NCBI RefSeq assembly: GCF_000023705.1
Contig: NC_012968.1
Span: 1,736,001 to 1,800,000 of the forward strand
Source: Methylotenera mobilis JLW8
GTDB taxonomy: Bacteria; Pseudomonadota; Gammaproteobacteria; Burkholderiales; Methylophilaceae
Direction of reading: 5' to 3'
DNA length: 64,000 bases
The position numbers and the translations under genes were made by a program. Under the pieces are notes generated by a model, which saw only the letters and a list, made by a program, of their open reading frames with translations, ran no database searches and was not told where the DNA came from. Shown in pieces: positions 37,089 to 46,117 of the stretch; position 1 is the stretch's first letter; each line of letters opens with the position of its first letter.

Positions 37089-37562
37089 TCAAAAACTAGG
37101 TTGTTTCACGGCATCAATGTAGTAATGTGCCAGGCCATTCACCTGGCGCTGGGTTAGCCACCAAACTGCGCCCTTCTTTACCACGCACGCACTTTCGTGT
37201 AGACCTAGCAAGCTGCTGATTAGTAAACCAAGATTAGGCTGATGCCCCACCAATAGAATAGTTTGCGTGTTATCCTGATTGGCAACTGCTTGCAGTATGC
37301 GCTCCACATTACTCTTTATGTTTAAACAATCAGTAATGTTAACTTCCAGATGATTTAAGTCTTGCAAGGCCTGCACTGTTTGCAGGCAGCGTCGTGCCGG
37401 GCTGCATAGAATCTCAGTAGACTCCGGCAAATGCTTATACAGCCACTTTGCCATCTTGGCTGCATCCTTAAGACCTCGCTTAGTTAATGCACGATCATGG
37501 TCGCGACCGCTGTCACTTTCCACTTCGGCCTCTGCATGCCGCCAAATGATTAAATTTGCCAT
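37089..37562 (-). CDS. sixA: Phosphohistidine phosphatase SixA-like
   Basis: This 157-residue histidine-phosphatase-superfamily protein has the RHG-type motif LIIWRHAEAE at the N-terminus, supplying the nucleophilic His. SPARRCLQTVQAL (about residue 55) and LLVGHQPNLGLLISSLLG (about 104-121, second His) complete the site. Its short length fits SixA rather than phosphoglycerate mutases. SixA acts on phosphohistidine in phosphotransfer proteins. Here it lies 27 bases after ppk1 on the same strand, an arrangement common in proteobacteria. Its relation to polyphosphate is not established; a role on the Ppk phosphohistidine is only conceivable. Confidence 0.88.
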   Translation of the reverse strand: MANLIIWRHAEAEVESDSGRDHDRALTKRGLKDAAKMAKWLYKHLPESTEILCSPARRCLQTVQALQDLNHLEVNITDCLNIKSNVERILQAVANQDNTQTILLVGHQPNLGLLISSLLGLHESACVVKKGAVWWLTQRQVNGLAHYYIDAVKQPSF

Positions 37563-37589
37563 GATTTAATTAAGCAGTTTAGTAATCAG

Positions 37590-39665
37590 TTAATCCGTAT
37601 ATTTATGCAGTAATTGCAGTTGCGCACTATAAATACGCAGCGGCTCACCAGGCTTAGCTTTATGTGCTTGCGCTGCGATAGGCTGATAGGTGCCATCGGC
37701 ATTTAATATCCATGCATCATGGTTATCTTCTAAGTACATTTGGCAGCATTCCTGCAAAATTCGCGCACGATTTTTAGCATCGGTAATCGGCCATGCAATT
37801 TCAACACGGCGCATCATATTGCGGTTCATCCAATCGGCGCTGGAGAGCCACATATGTTCAACTTCTGCGATTTTAAAATAAAACACGCGCGAATGTTCAA
37901 GCAAGCGACCAATCACCGAACGTACACGAATTCGGCCATTCAAGCCCGGCGCATCAATCGGCAAGATGCAAGCGCCACGCAGAATCAAATCCACTTCCAC
38001 TCCGGCACGTCCTGCCCGCACCAACGCCTTCACCAATGCTTCATCCGTTAACGCATTCATTTTCAGAATAATAGAAGCAGGTTTACCAGCTTTTGCACAC
38101 AACTCTGCAGCTCTAATCTTAGCCAGCATCTGTTTATGCAAATTAAACGGCGCGACCAGCAGTTTCTGCATACGAGGCAATTTAACCTGACTGGCAATAT
38201 GCCTAAACAGATGCTCCATATCGCGGGTAATCTGCGCGTCAGCAGTCAGCATACTCACATCGGTATAAAGGCGCGCTGTTCTTGGGTTATAGTTTCCAGT
38301 AGAAACATGCCCATAATACTGAAGGCCGGAAGCCTCACGGCGCATTACCAATAACATTTTGGCATGGGTTTTGAGCCCCACTATGCCATAAACCACTTGC
38401 GCACCCACGGATTCCAAATCCTCAGCCCAGTTGATGTTGGCCTCTTCATCAAACCTAGCTTTAAGTTCCACCACAGCCATCACCTCTTTACCGCGGCGCA
38501 CTGCTTCTTGCAGCAGCTTCAGCATACGCGGGTCTGAACCAGTACGGTATATAGTTTGCTGGATAGAAAGCACATCAGGGTCATGCACTGCTTCACGCAG
38601 AAAATCAATCACCGATTCAAAACTCTCATAAGGCTGATGGATAAGTATATCCTGCTGCTTGAGCTGTGAGAAAAACGACTGATTTGGCACCAACTGCTGG
38701 CTAATTTGCGGCTCATATGGCTTAAATTTGAGTTGATCGCCCTCCGCCAAATCGGCCAACTGCATCAAACGTGCGAGATTCACCAAACCATTCACGCGGT
38801 ATAGCGACTGTTTAGGCAAATCAAATTGCTGCAGCAAAAGCTTAGCTAGTTTTTCATCGCAACCGTGCGATACTTCCAAGCGCACCGCCTCACCAAAATG
38901 GCGCTGTACTAAGCCTTTTCTTAATGCTGTGCGCAGGTTTTTTACGTCTTCTTCATCCACCGCCAAATCAGAGTGACGAGTTACCCTGAACTGTGAAAAA
39001 CATAGCACTTCACGGCCAGTAAATAAGCTAGCCAGATGCGCACGGATAACACTGGATAACGACACAAACTTTTGTTGCTTGCCACTCAAGTGTTTAGGCA
39101 GCTTAATCAAGCGTGGCAGTGCTCTCGGCACTTTCACGATAGCAATATTGTTATTGCGACCAAATGCATCGGTGCCACCCAGTGACACAATAAAGTTTAA
39201 TGACTTATTAGCTACTTGCGGAAAAGGGTGTGAGGGGTCGAGCGCAACTGGCACCAAGAGCGGACGCACACTAGACTCAAAATAACGCGCCACCCAACGC
39301 TTTTGCTCCAATGTACGCTCTGCGTTCGAGACCAAATAGACGCCAGCGCTCGCCAGTGCAGGCATTAAATCCGTATTAAAAATCTCGTACTGCTTTTCTA
39401 CTAAGGTATGTGCAGCTTTGGATATTTCCAAATAGCTTTGTACGTTGACGTCGGTCTTCTTTTCATTGTCACGCATAGCATCCACATGCGGCGCGGCGCG
39501 TACTTCAAAAAACTCATCAAGGTTAGAAGACACGATGCAAAGAAAACGCAGGCGTTCAAGCAAAGGATATTCCGCATTTTGGGCAAGACTCAATACGCGC
39601 GCATTAAACGCCAATATGCTGATGTCTCGATTAAGTAATTTAAGCGGTGAATTGACTGAACGCAT
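37590..39665 (-). CDS. ppk1: Polyphosphate kinase 1
   Basis: This 691-residue enzyme makes inorganic polyphosphate from ATP through a phosphohistidine. The N-terminal NRDISILAFNARVLSLA and FLCIVSSNLDEFFEVRAA blocks are typical. The catalytic PLD-like domains contain GLKTHAKMLLVMRRE (phospho-His region, about residue 430) and LEHSRVFYF (about 575). LSSADWMNRNMMRRVE follows. Length is normal. It lies upstream of sixA. The 5' region holds Pho-box-like repeats and an inverted repeat at 39701-39743, consistent with phosphate-starvation control. Confidence 0.97.
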   Translation of the reverse strand: MRSVNSPLKLLNRDISILAFNARVLSLAQNAEYPLLERLRFLCIVSSNLDEFFEVRAAPHVDAMRDNEKKTDVNVQSYLEISKAAHTLVEKQYEIFNTDLMPALASAGVYLVSNAERTLEQKRWVARYFESSVRPLLVPVALDPSHPFPQVANKSLNFIVSLGGTDAFGRNNNIAIVKVPRALPRLIKLPKHLSGKQQKFVSLSSVIRAHLASLFTGREVLCFSQFRVTRHSDLAVDEEDVKNLRTALRKGLVQRHFGEAVRLEVSHGCDEKLAKLLLQQFDLPKQSLYRVNGLVNLARLMQLADLAEGDQLKFKPYEPQISQQLVPNQSFFSQLKQQDILIHQPYESFESVIDFLREAVHDPDVLSIQQTIYRTGSDPRMLKLLQEAVRRGKEVMAVVELKARFDEEANINWAEDLESVGAQVVYGIVGLKTHAKMLLVMRREASGLQYYGHVSTGNYNPRTARLYTDVSMLTADAQITRDMEHLFRHIASQVKLPRMQKLLVAPFNLHKQMLAKIRAAELCAKAGKPASIILKMNALTDEALVKALVRAGRAGVEVDLILRGACILPIDAPGLNGRIRVRSVIGRLLEHSRVFYFKIAEVEHMWLSSADWMNRNMMRRVEIAWPITDAKNRARILQECCQMYLEDNHDAWILNADGTYQPIAAQAHKAKPGEPLRIYSAQLQLLHKYTD

Positions 39666-39700
39666 GATATTTTCTAATTAGTTATTTCATTCAGCATAAG

Positions 39701-39743
39701 TGACAATTATGACAGTGTCATGAAAATTCATAAAAACCGTCAT
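39701..39743 (-). promoter_or_regulatory. Pho-box-like repeats upstream of ppk1
   Basis: Read on the plus strand, three 7-mers recur with 4-base AT-rich spacers: GTGTCAT, GAAA, ATTCATA, AAAA, CCGTCAT (39715-39743). This matches the 11-bp periodicity of PhoB sites. An overlapping inverted repeat ATGACA-G-TGTCAT (39709-39721) gives CTGTCATAATTGTCAC on the ppk1-coding strand. The cluster starts about 36 bases upstream of the ppk1 ATG. Confidence 0.5.
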
Positions 39744-39849
39744 CTCTGTGAAATATGTAAAAGCTTAGCAAACAGATATGGCTATTTTATGTAGGAAACA
39801 AACAAAAACCTTATACACTTTGGTAAGGACTACCGCCTATAGTAGAGGT

Positions 39850-40650
39850 TCACTCCCCATGTGCCAAGGCATTTGCAATCAAAGCTACTTTCGTAAAGGC
39901 TTGCGCATCCAGCGATGAGCGCCCCAGCAAACCGCCGTCTATATCATGCATGGACAGCATATCATGTGCATTATCGGCAGTTAGACTGCCGCCATAGAGA
40001 ATGCGCACCTGCTGTGCAAGCGCATGGTCGCGCGTAGCGATAAGCTGTCGAATCAGCACATGCATCAACTGCGCTTGCTGTGGGCTTGCATGCTGCCCGC
40101 TGCCAATTGCCCACACCGGCTCATAAGCCACCACAATATTAAGAGATTTAGCACGTTCCAATGCATCGTCATCCAGTGCATTTAGCATATTCAGCAGTTG
40201 CTGCTGAATCACTTCTTCAGCCATACCGGCATCACGCTCTTGCTGCGTTTCGCCCACACAGTAAATTGGCGTTAAGCCACTAGCTAATGCACGCAGGAGC
40301 TTAGTCGCAATGATGTCATAGCTATCTAAGCGCAACAGACGCCGCTCAGAGTGCCCCACAATCACGTAGCTGCAGCCAAACTCCGCTATCATTGCAGCAG
40401 AGATACATGAAGTATAAGCACCTTCATCATACTGGCTCACATTCTGCGAACCCCACAGAATGTTGCTGCCAGCCAATAGTTGCTGCCCTTGGAACAAATA
40501 AACATAGGGTAAACACAGTGCAAAATCTACCGCATCCAGCGCCTGCAGATTTAATCGCAATTGCTGCAATAGCTGCTGATTACCGGCAATGCTACCGTGT
40601 AATTTCCAATTACCAACTATGAGCTTTCGTCGCTTAGTCATGCCAACCAT
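39850..40650 (-). CDS. tpiA: Triosephosphate isomerase (copy 2)
   Basis: This 266-residue TIM-barrel protein is clearly paralogous to the gene at 17799-18551 but quite divergent. Catalytic residues are all retained: Lys in VGNWKLHG, His in VIVGHSERR and Glu in VAYEPVWAIGSG. ILYGGSLTADN and GGLLGRSSL phosphate loops are intact. It should therefore be active. Neighbours are ppk1 upstream of the shared intergenic region and tcdA behind, not glycolytic genes. The first two starts (MVGM) are close; the first ATG is kept. Why two copies exist cannot be told from sequence. Confidence 0.94.
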   Translation of the reverse strand: MVGMTKRRKLIVGNWKLHGSIAGNQQLLQQLRLNLQALDAVDFALCLPYVYLFQGQQLLAGSNILWGSQNVSQYDEGAYTSCISAAMIAEFGCSYVIVGHSERRLLRLDSYDIIATKLLRALASGLTPIYCVGETQQERDAGMAEEVIQQQLLNMLNALDDDALERAKSLNIVVAYEPVWAIGSGQHASPQQAQLMHVLIRQLIATRDHALAQQVRILYGGSLTADNAHDMLSMHDIDGGLLGRSSLDAQAFTKVALIANALAHGE

Positions 40651-40799
40651 CGTCTTTCAATTAGATATACGGGATGGAAAATCACTGCTAATTTGATGCT
40701 GGAATTACAAGTTGATACTGAAAATGTATTACCAACCACTGACGTCGCCCCATCTAGCCAGGTCTAAGCGATGATGGCTAACCTACCATGCCCACACGA

Positions 40800-41606
40800 T
40801 TATTTTTGCAAGAAAGATTTTAACGCTAACGCGGAGGCGGTAAAGCCGAATGGCGCAGTGACACAGACGCTAGAACCATAACCAGCACAATTCAAGCCTG
40901 TTACGCCAGCATTAGTATCAACCTCGCAAGTGGCATCTGGCTTAATCACCGGCTCGTCTGAATAAACCGCCTGTATGCCAAATTTATCGGACTTTTTGGT
41001 GTTGCTAGCTTTGGGGAATTGATGGTCACGGCGTAATTGATTGCGTACTTTGGCCAACAATCTATCGCCGGATACATACGCTAAGTCAGTTGCCTGTATG
41101 CGAGTAGGGTCCAACCTACCGCCGGCAGCACCTACCGTTACCAAGGGCAGTTTGTGCGCACGGCAAAAAGCGGCAATTGCCACTTTTGCCTTAGCATCAT
41201 CAACGCAATCAATCACGAAGTCATAGGTCTGCTTCAGCATGACGGCTACATTCTCTACCGTCACAAAGTCTTCCACCTCATGTACGTTGGCCAAAGGGTT
41301 AATGGCAAGAATACGCTCACGCATAGCGGTCACCTTGGCTTTGCCGAAAGTGTCGTCTAAGGCATGCAACTGACGGTTGACGTTAGACTCTGCAACATTA
41401 TCCAAATCAATTAAAGTAATATTGCCTACCGCATTACGCGCCAAAGCCTCGGCTGCCCAACTACCGACCCCACCTATGCCGATCACGCACATATGTGCAG
41501 ACTGCAATTTCAACAAGCCATCGGCACCGTATAACCTAGCCACGCCACCAAAGCGCCGCGCCATATCCGGTTGCTGCATAGTATCGAGTACAGTGACTTC
41601 AGACAT
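40800..41606 (-). CDS. tcdA: tRNA threonylcarbamoyladenosine dehydratase (TcdA/CsdL)
   Basis: This 268-residue E1-like/ThiF-family protein has the ATP-binding Rossmann motif GIGGVGSWAAEALARNAVG (about residues 43-61) and the DLDNVAESNVNRQ segment. DFVIDCVDDAKAKVAI (about 130) follows, and DKFGIQAVYSDEPV is typical of TcdA. It converts t6A37 to its cyclic form in tRNAs reading ANN codons, using ATP. The start overlaps the acpS stop by one base (TAATG), so it is part of the pdxJ-acpS transcript. Confidence 0.93.
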   Translation of the reverse strand: MSEVTVLDTMQQPDMARRFGGVARLYGADGLLKLQSAHMCVIGIGGVGSWAAEALARNAVGNITLIDLDNVAESNVNRQLHALDDTFGKAKVTAMRERILAINPLANVHEVEDFVTVENVAVMLKQTYDFVIDCVDDAKAKVAIAAFCRAHKLPLVTVGAAGGRLDPTRIQATDLAYVSGDRLLAKVRNQLRRDHQFPKASNTKKSDKFGIQAVYSDEPVIKPDATCEVDTNAGVTGLNCAGYGSSVCVTAPFGFTASALALKSFLQK

Positions 41607-41983
41607 TATATTTCCAGCACTACAAAAGCTGCGGCCAGGTTTTTTTCATCACTAATACTGATATGCATATGGCTAATATTTTTTTCATCTAATAACGCCT
41701 GCAATACTGGCGCCAGCACCAATATAGGCTTACCTAAAGCATCATGGCTTACTGATATATTTTGCAAAGTGGCAGGGGCACGCAAGCCAGTACCTAAGGC
41801 TTTAGAAAACGCCTCTTTAGCGGCAAACCGCTTAGCTAAAAAACGCGCTTTAATCTGCGATTGCTCATAACTAGCCAACTCGCTCTCCGCCAGTATTCTG
41901 CGTGCGAAAGCATCGCCAAACTCTGCAATTGAGTCTTTAATACGCGTGACTTCTACAACATCAGTACCTATGCCAAAAATCAT
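41606..41983 (-). CDS. acpS: Holo-[acyl-carrier-protein] synthase
   Basis: This 125-residue trimeric phosphopantetheinyl transferase moves the CoA arm onto acyl carrier protein. The Mg2+-binding signature IFGIGTDVVEVTRI at the N-terminus and FLAKRFAAKEAFSKALGTG (about residues 50-66) are both intact. Length is standard. It follows pdxJ in many proteobacteria; here a small zinc-ribbon membrane gene is inserted between them, overlapping acpS by 4 bases. Confidence 0.96.
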   Translation of the reverse strand: MIFGIGTDVVEVTRIKDSIAEFGDAFARRILAESELASYEQSQIKARFLAKRFAAKEAFSKALGTGLRAPATLQNISVSHDALGKPILVLAPVLQALLDEKNISHMHISISDEKNLAAAFVVLEI

Positions 41984-42282
41984 AAATCCGTTTCTACTAT
42001 TTTTTGAGATTGTTTAAAATCGCAGCGCGTACAACTCTCTACCAGATACGTGTCTTTTTTCACAAAATAAGTAAATAACGACCCTACTAAACCGATGGCG
42101 CCAAAAATTAAATATCCAGGGAATCTTCCACTACCGCTGTGTGCAATTATAGGAAATGCAAAATACAGAGCACAAAAAACTATCGCACTAAAAAACAATG
42201 CGACTAGCACCCCTTCCCAAGACAGCGTAATGCGCCTAGTGACATAGGTATTGTTGGCACACCGGGGGCATTGACCTTGCAT
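41980..42282 (-). CDS. Small membrane protein with a split zinc ribbon
   Basis: This 100-residue protein has CPRC at residues 5-8 and CTRC near residue 85, which together would form a four-Cys zinc site. Between them lie two transmembrane helices (about residues 26-46 and 55-75) forming a hairpin, so both Cys pairs face the cytoplasm. No family is recognised. It is embedded between pdxJ (11 bases after it on the transcript) and acpS (ATGA overlap), strongly suggesting co-translation. Function unknown; such proteins can serve as membrane-tethered metal or RNA/protein-binding modules. Confidence 0.75.
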   Translation of the reverse strand: MQGQCPRCANNTYVTRRITLSWEGVLVALFFSAIVFCALYFAFPIIAHSGSGRFPGYLIFGAIGLVGSLFTYFVKKDTYLVESCTRCDFKQSQKIVETDL

Positions 42283-42293
42283 AGGTTAATAAA

Positions 42294-43019
42294 CTATTTC
42301 GCAAATTCTTTAATCAGTGCTTTCATCTCGCGCACGGCATTATCCCAACCCACAAACAAGGCATGGGCCACAATGGCATGGCCGATATTTAGTTCTTCAA
42401 AGCCGTACATACGTGCAATGTGATGCACATTATGGTAGTGCAGGCCATGCCCAGCGTTGACCACTAAACGCGCGTCTTTTGCATGATGCAGCGCACGTTC
42501 GATACGATCCAGTTCGCTAGTTTGCGCGCGTTCCGTTTCTGCATCAGCAAAAGTGCCAGTATGCAGTTCAATCACCGGCGCACCTACTTTAACTGCCGCA
42601 TCTATTTGTGCCAAATCTGGCGCAATAAATAACGAGACACGAATACCAGCATCACTCAGTTTTTTAACGGCGTGCTGTACTTTATCAAAGTTGCCAATCA
42701 CATCCAGCCCACCTTCGGTGGTGCGCTCTTCGCGGCGCTCTGGCACCAAGCATACATCCTGTGGCATAACCTTAATTGCGATATCCAGCATCTCATCTGT
42801 CACGGCACACTCAAGGTTCATTTTGGTTTGCAGTAGCGGGCGCAAAGCAAAAATGTCTGCATCTTGCATATGTCGGCGATCCTCACGCAAATGCAAAGTA
42901 ATGCTATCCGCACCAGACTGCTCAGCACGCAAAGCCGCCTGCACTACGCTAGGATATTTAGTGCCACGTGCCTGACGAATTGTTGCAACGTGGTCGATAT
43001 TGACACCCAATTTAATCAT
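42294..43019 (-). CDS. pdxJ: Pyridoxine 5'-phosphate synthase
   Basis: This 241-residue TIM-barrel enzyme condenses 1-deoxyxylulose 5-phosphate with 3-amino-2-oxopropyl phosphate to give pyridoxine 5'-phosphate. N-terminal [20 protein letters not shown] and active-site [17 protein letters not shown] (about residues 41-57) are typical. The [12 protein letters not shown] loop (about 190) is intact. It sits in the recO-pdxJ-acpS order common in proteobacteria. Confidence 0.97.
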   Translation of the reverse strand: MIKLGVNIDHVATIRQARGTKYPSVVQAALRAEQSGADSITLHLREDRRHMQDADIFALRPLLQTKMNLECAVTDEMLDIAIKVMPQDVCLVPERREERTTEGGLDVIGNFDKVQHAVKKLSDAGIRVSLFIAPDLAQIDAAVKVGAPVIELHTGTFADAETERAQTSELDRIERALHHAKDARLVVNAGHGLHYHNVHHIARMYGFEELNIGHAIVAHALFVGWDNAVREMKALIKEFAK

Positions 43020-43094
43020 GCGTCTATCACCTTATAAATCAAAATATTATGGCAGCACAGACACAACTCACATTGCGCTGTCTCAAGAAGTTCG

Positions 43095-43841
43095 TTAATA
43101 CCCTTGCAATTCAATCAGTAACTGCCGAGTATGTAATGGCTTATCGCCTAAATAATGGGCTAGCAAATAACGCATCAACTGCTTGCTCTGCTGCTGGGTT
43201 TGTTCATCGCTATAATCGTCATGCAGCATATCGATTAAGGTCTTGCCGGACAGCTGCACACCATTTTCATAGCGTGTCTCATAACGTGCAGAGGCACAGC
43301 GTATTGGGTAGGCACCGTGCTCGGCCTCATAACGATAAGCCTGCTGCATCACTATCGGCGTGTTATTGACGTCCAACTGTAGCGGTATTGCGTAGCCTAG
43401 TTCTTGCAGAAACTTCAGCTCAAAACGACGCAACGTTGTCGCCAGATGCTGTTCACTCGCCAAGGCTTTTAAGGTCTCAGCATAATAGGCAAACAAGGCT
43501 TCGTGCGGGTCTTCACGCGGCAGCAGTCTTAGCAAAAGCTCGTTAAGGTAAAAGCCGCACATCAGTGCTTCGCCCTGCAACAGCAGTAAACAACCGTTCC
43601 ACTCTAAGCCGTGTAAAGTTTTAAGCTCCAGCTTACCTGACCATGTTGCCAACATAGGCTGAAACGCCTGTAGCATGCCGCGCATGGCGGAGCGTGGACG
43701 CCTTGCGCCTTTTGCGGTGGTGGCAACGCGCCCGAACTCACGTGAAAACAGCTCAACCACCAAGCTGGTTTCTTTAAATGGATAGGTATGCAGTACGTAA
43801 ACGGACTGATTGTCTTGACGATGAGAACTCGCTGACGCCAT
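43095..43841 (-). CDS. recO: DNA repair protein RecO
   Basis: This 248-residue protein is the RecFOR mediator that loads RecA on SSB-coated single strands. The N-terminal OB fold contains VLHTYPFKETSLVVELFSREFG and GARRPRSAMRGMLQAF. The C-terminal helical domain follows. The four-Cys zinc motif of some RecO proteins is absent, as in E. coli. It lies between era and pdxJ, as in most betaproteobacteria. Confidence 0.94.
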   Translation of the reverse strand: MASASSHRQDNQSVYVLHTYPFKETSLVVELFSREFGRVATTAKGARRPRSAMRGMLQAFQPMLATWSGKLELKTLHGLEWNGCLLLLQGEALMCGFYLNELLLRLLPREDPHEALFAYYAETLKALASEQHLATTLRRFELKFLQELGYAIPLQLDVNNTPIVMQQAYRYEAEHGAYPIRCASARYETRYENGVQLSGKTLIDMLHDDYSDEQTQQQSKQLMRYLLAHYLGDKPLHTRQLLIELQGY

Positions 43842-43846
43842 AAATA

Positions 43847-43966
43847 CTATTCAATCACCTTGATACCAGCAGCCATGTTCATGGTATCGAGATTAACGTC
43901 ATCTAGAACCAATTGCATCAACGTGCCACCATTACCATCAAAAAAACCGACAATTTGCCCAATCAA
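43847..43966 (-). CDS. Possible 39-codon gene or gene remnant between era and recO
   Basis: A minus-strand frame from a TTG reads MIGQIVGFFDGNGGTLMQLV then LDDVNLDTMNMAAGIKVIE and a stop six bases before the recO start. It looks protein-like (balanced hydrophobic/acidic pattern), yet no Shine-Dalgarno or ATG start is present, and a stop lies five codons upstream of the TTG. It may be a small peptide gene, the tail of a decayed gene, or chance. I do not recognise the sequence. Confidence 0.3.
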   Translation of the reverse strand: MIGQIVGFFDGNGGTLMQLVLDDVNLDTMNMAAGIKVIE

Positions 43967-44019
43967 TCCCAGCTTAATAAGCTATGAGTTAATTAGACAG
44001 AAATAACACAACCTTGCGA

Positions 44020-44952
44020 TTAATAACCTAACGATTTTAGGGCGCGTGCATCATCTGCCCAACCGCCTTTAACTTTCACCCAAGTTTCCAAATAAACCTT
44101 GCCTCCAAACAGTTTTTCCATGTCTTGTCTGGCTTCGGTAGAAATTTGCTTTAGCTTCTCACCATTTTTACCAATCAGCATAGGTTTTTGGCTATCTTTA
44201 TCCACGATGATGGCGCAAAAAATTCGGCGTAATTTACCCACTACTTCAAATTTCTCAACCTCTACCGCTACTGAGTAAGGAATTTCATCACCTAGCAGTC
44301 TAAATATTTTCTCACGCACTAATTCTGCCGCTAGGAAACGCTCATTTTTATCGGTCAATTCATCTTCCGAGTAAATCGCTTCTTGCTCAGGTAAATAAGT
44401 GCGGATAGATTTTAATAACTCATCTAGATTCAAGCTCTTTTTCGCGCTGACCGGTACGATTTCTGAAAATGGAAATTCCAAATCAAAGTCTTGAATCAGT
44501 GGCAGAATATTGCCTTTATCGCCCATTAAGTCCAGCTTATTCACCACCAAAATCGTCGGTGTTTTATCAGACAATAGTTGCAATACCTTACGGTCAGCAT
44601 CACCTAACTTCATTGGCTCAATCACAAACAGCACCACATCTACTTCCGTCAGCACTTGGGTGACTGTTTTATTTAGGCCTTTATTCAACGCATTGAGGTG
44701 CTTTTGCTGAAAACCTGGTGTATCAACAAATAAATACTGCGTATCATCTGTCGTATGAATACCCAATAGACGGTGGCGCGTAGTCTGTGCCTTACGCGAG
44801 GTAATCGCCAACTTCATGCCTAAAATATGGTTAAGCAGCGTAGACTTACCCACATTCGGGCGCCCAACAATCGCGACCGTACCGCATTTAAAAGGCCCAT
44901 CACTTAAAGCAGCAACCGCTTTGACTTCAAGTTCGTGATCAATATCTGTCAT
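44020..44952 (-). CDS. era: GTPase Era
   Basis: This 310-residue GTPase acts in 16S rRNA maturation and 30S assembly. The P-loop is [13 protein letters not shown] (about residues 26-38). The G3 region is DTPGFQQ (about 77-83), and G4 is [10 protein letters not shown] (about 138). The C-terminal KH domain contains [21 protein letters not shown] (about residues 255-275), which binds the 3' end of 16S rRNA. Its start overlaps the rnc stop by 4 bases. Confidence 0.97.
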   Translation of the reverse strand: MTDIDHELEVKAVAALSDGPFKCGTVAIVGRPNVGKSTLLNHILGMKLAITSRKAQTTRHRLLGIHTTDDTQYLFVDTPGFQQKHLNALNKGLNKTVTQVLTEVDVVLFVIEPMKLGDADRKVLQLLSDKTPTILVVNKLDLMGDKGNILPLIQDFDLEFPFSEIVPVSAKKSLNLDELLKSIRTYLPEQEAIYSEDELTDKNERFLAAELVREKIFRLLGDEIPYSVAVEVEKFEVVGKLRRIFCAIIVDKDSQKPMLIGKNGEKLKQISTEARQDMEKLFGGKVYLETWVKVKGGWADDARALKSLGY

Positions 44953-45641
44953 TTTTTAACTTTTCCAATATGGAGTTTATTTAACGCAAGCAAAGCGAGC
45001 TCTGCTGCCTGCTGTTCAGCTATGCGGCGGCTTCTGCCCTCGCCTACTGTGCGAATTTGATGTTTTTCCACTAGACACTCCACCACGAATTTTTGCTCGT
45101 GTGCTTCACCACTAGTGTGTATAACCGTATATTCAGGGACTGCGATCTTTCTACTCTGCAACAACTCCTGCAGCAAAGATTTAGGATCTTTATCTATGAC
45201 TTTAGGGTCTATGGTTTCCAGCTTGCCGGCGTATAGACCCAACACGAAAGTTTGCGCCGCTTCAAAACCGCTATCCAGATAAACTGCACCGATAATGGCT
45301 TCCAGGGCATCAGCCAAAATAGACGGCCTGCGCCAACCGGCACTCTTTAACTCACCTTCACCTAGCAATAACGCATCACCAAGATTCAGAGATAAGGCAA
45401 TTTCGGATAAGGTCGCCTCTTTTACCAATTGCGCACGCAGACGGCTTAAATCACCCTCTGCTAGCTTGGGGAAACGCTGATATAACTGGTGCGCAATGAT
45501 GAAATTAAGGGCACCATCCCCCAAAAACTCAAGCCGTTCGTTATTCTGGCCTGCATAACTACGATGAGTGAGTGCCTGTGTTAACAAGCTTTCATTCACA
45601 AACTGATGCGACAAGCGCCTTAATAACTCTTGTTTAGACAT
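44949..45641 (-). CDS. rnc: Ribonuclease III
   Basis: This double-strand RNase of about 230 residues has the signature [20 protein letters not shown] (about residues 38-57) carrying the catalytic acids. The second acidic motif is [16 protein letters not shown]. The C-terminal dsRBD contains [15 protein letters not shown] and [18 protein letters not shown]. The ATG at 45641 is taken as start; the frame also begins one codon earlier at a TTG. The enzyme matures rRNA precursors. It is coupled to era by overlap. Confidence 0.97.
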   Translation of the reverse strand: MSKQELLRRLSHQFVNESLLTQALTHRSYAGQNNERLEFLGDGALNFIIAHQLYQRFPKLAEGDLSRLRAQLVKEATLSEIALSLNLGDALLLGEGELKSAGWRRPSILADALEAIIGAVYLDSGFEAAQTFVLGLYAGKLETIDPKVIDKDPKSLLQELLQSRKIAVPEYTVIHTSGEAHEQKFVVECLVEKHQIRTVGEGRSRRIAEQQAAELALLALNKLHIGKVKK

Positions 45642-45686
45642 CAATACCGCCAGAAGTTAACTGCTTATTCAATTTTTTCAAATACA

Positions 45687-46079
45687 CTACTTGCCATCAC
45701 TACGCGCTGAAAAGTCTATCAGCACACTTACATTACCCATAATCGGCTTAACAACCTCATATGAAACCGACACGACTGCACCACCATCAGGCGCTTTCTC
45801 TATCACCAGATCTGAGCCTTTAACGGTATCAACATAGGCAATCGAAGCGCGTTTTTCAAACGAATCTTTAATTTCTTTGTTGGTCATCGTACCTAGCGAT
45901 TCAGACTGCATGGCTTTCAGCACTTTTTTCACTGACATAAACTCAATATAAGCCGGAGCAACTTTCATGACAACCAAAGCGGCAAATACGACAAAAGCAC
46001 CAACGATTAACATGCCTAATAAAGTGGCGCCCTGCTGTTTTTTAACGCGTTGCATATGCATTAACTTATTCACCATCAT
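45687..46079 (-). CDS. DUF4845 pilin-like membrane protein
   Basis: This 130-residue protein has a short basic N-terminus and one transmembrane helix (about residues 17-40, GATLLGMLIVGAFVVFAALV), resembling type IV pilin-like leaders. A small extracytoplasmic domain follows. It matches DUF4845 by size, pattern and location between lepB and rnc in betaproteobacteria. Function unknown; conserved linkage to signal peptidase I suggests a role in envelope biogenesis. GGAG lies four bases upstream of the ATG. Confidence 0.8.
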   Translation of the reverse strand: MMVNKLMHMQRVKKQQGATLLGMLIVGAFVVFAALVVMKVAPAYIEFMSVKKVLKAMQSESLGTMTNKEIKDSFEKRASIAYVDTVKGSDLVIEKAPDGGAVVSVSYEVVKPIMGNVSVLIDFSARSDGK

Positions 46080-46117
46080 TAATCTCCATATTTAGTCAGT
46101 TTAGTACAGCCAAATCA

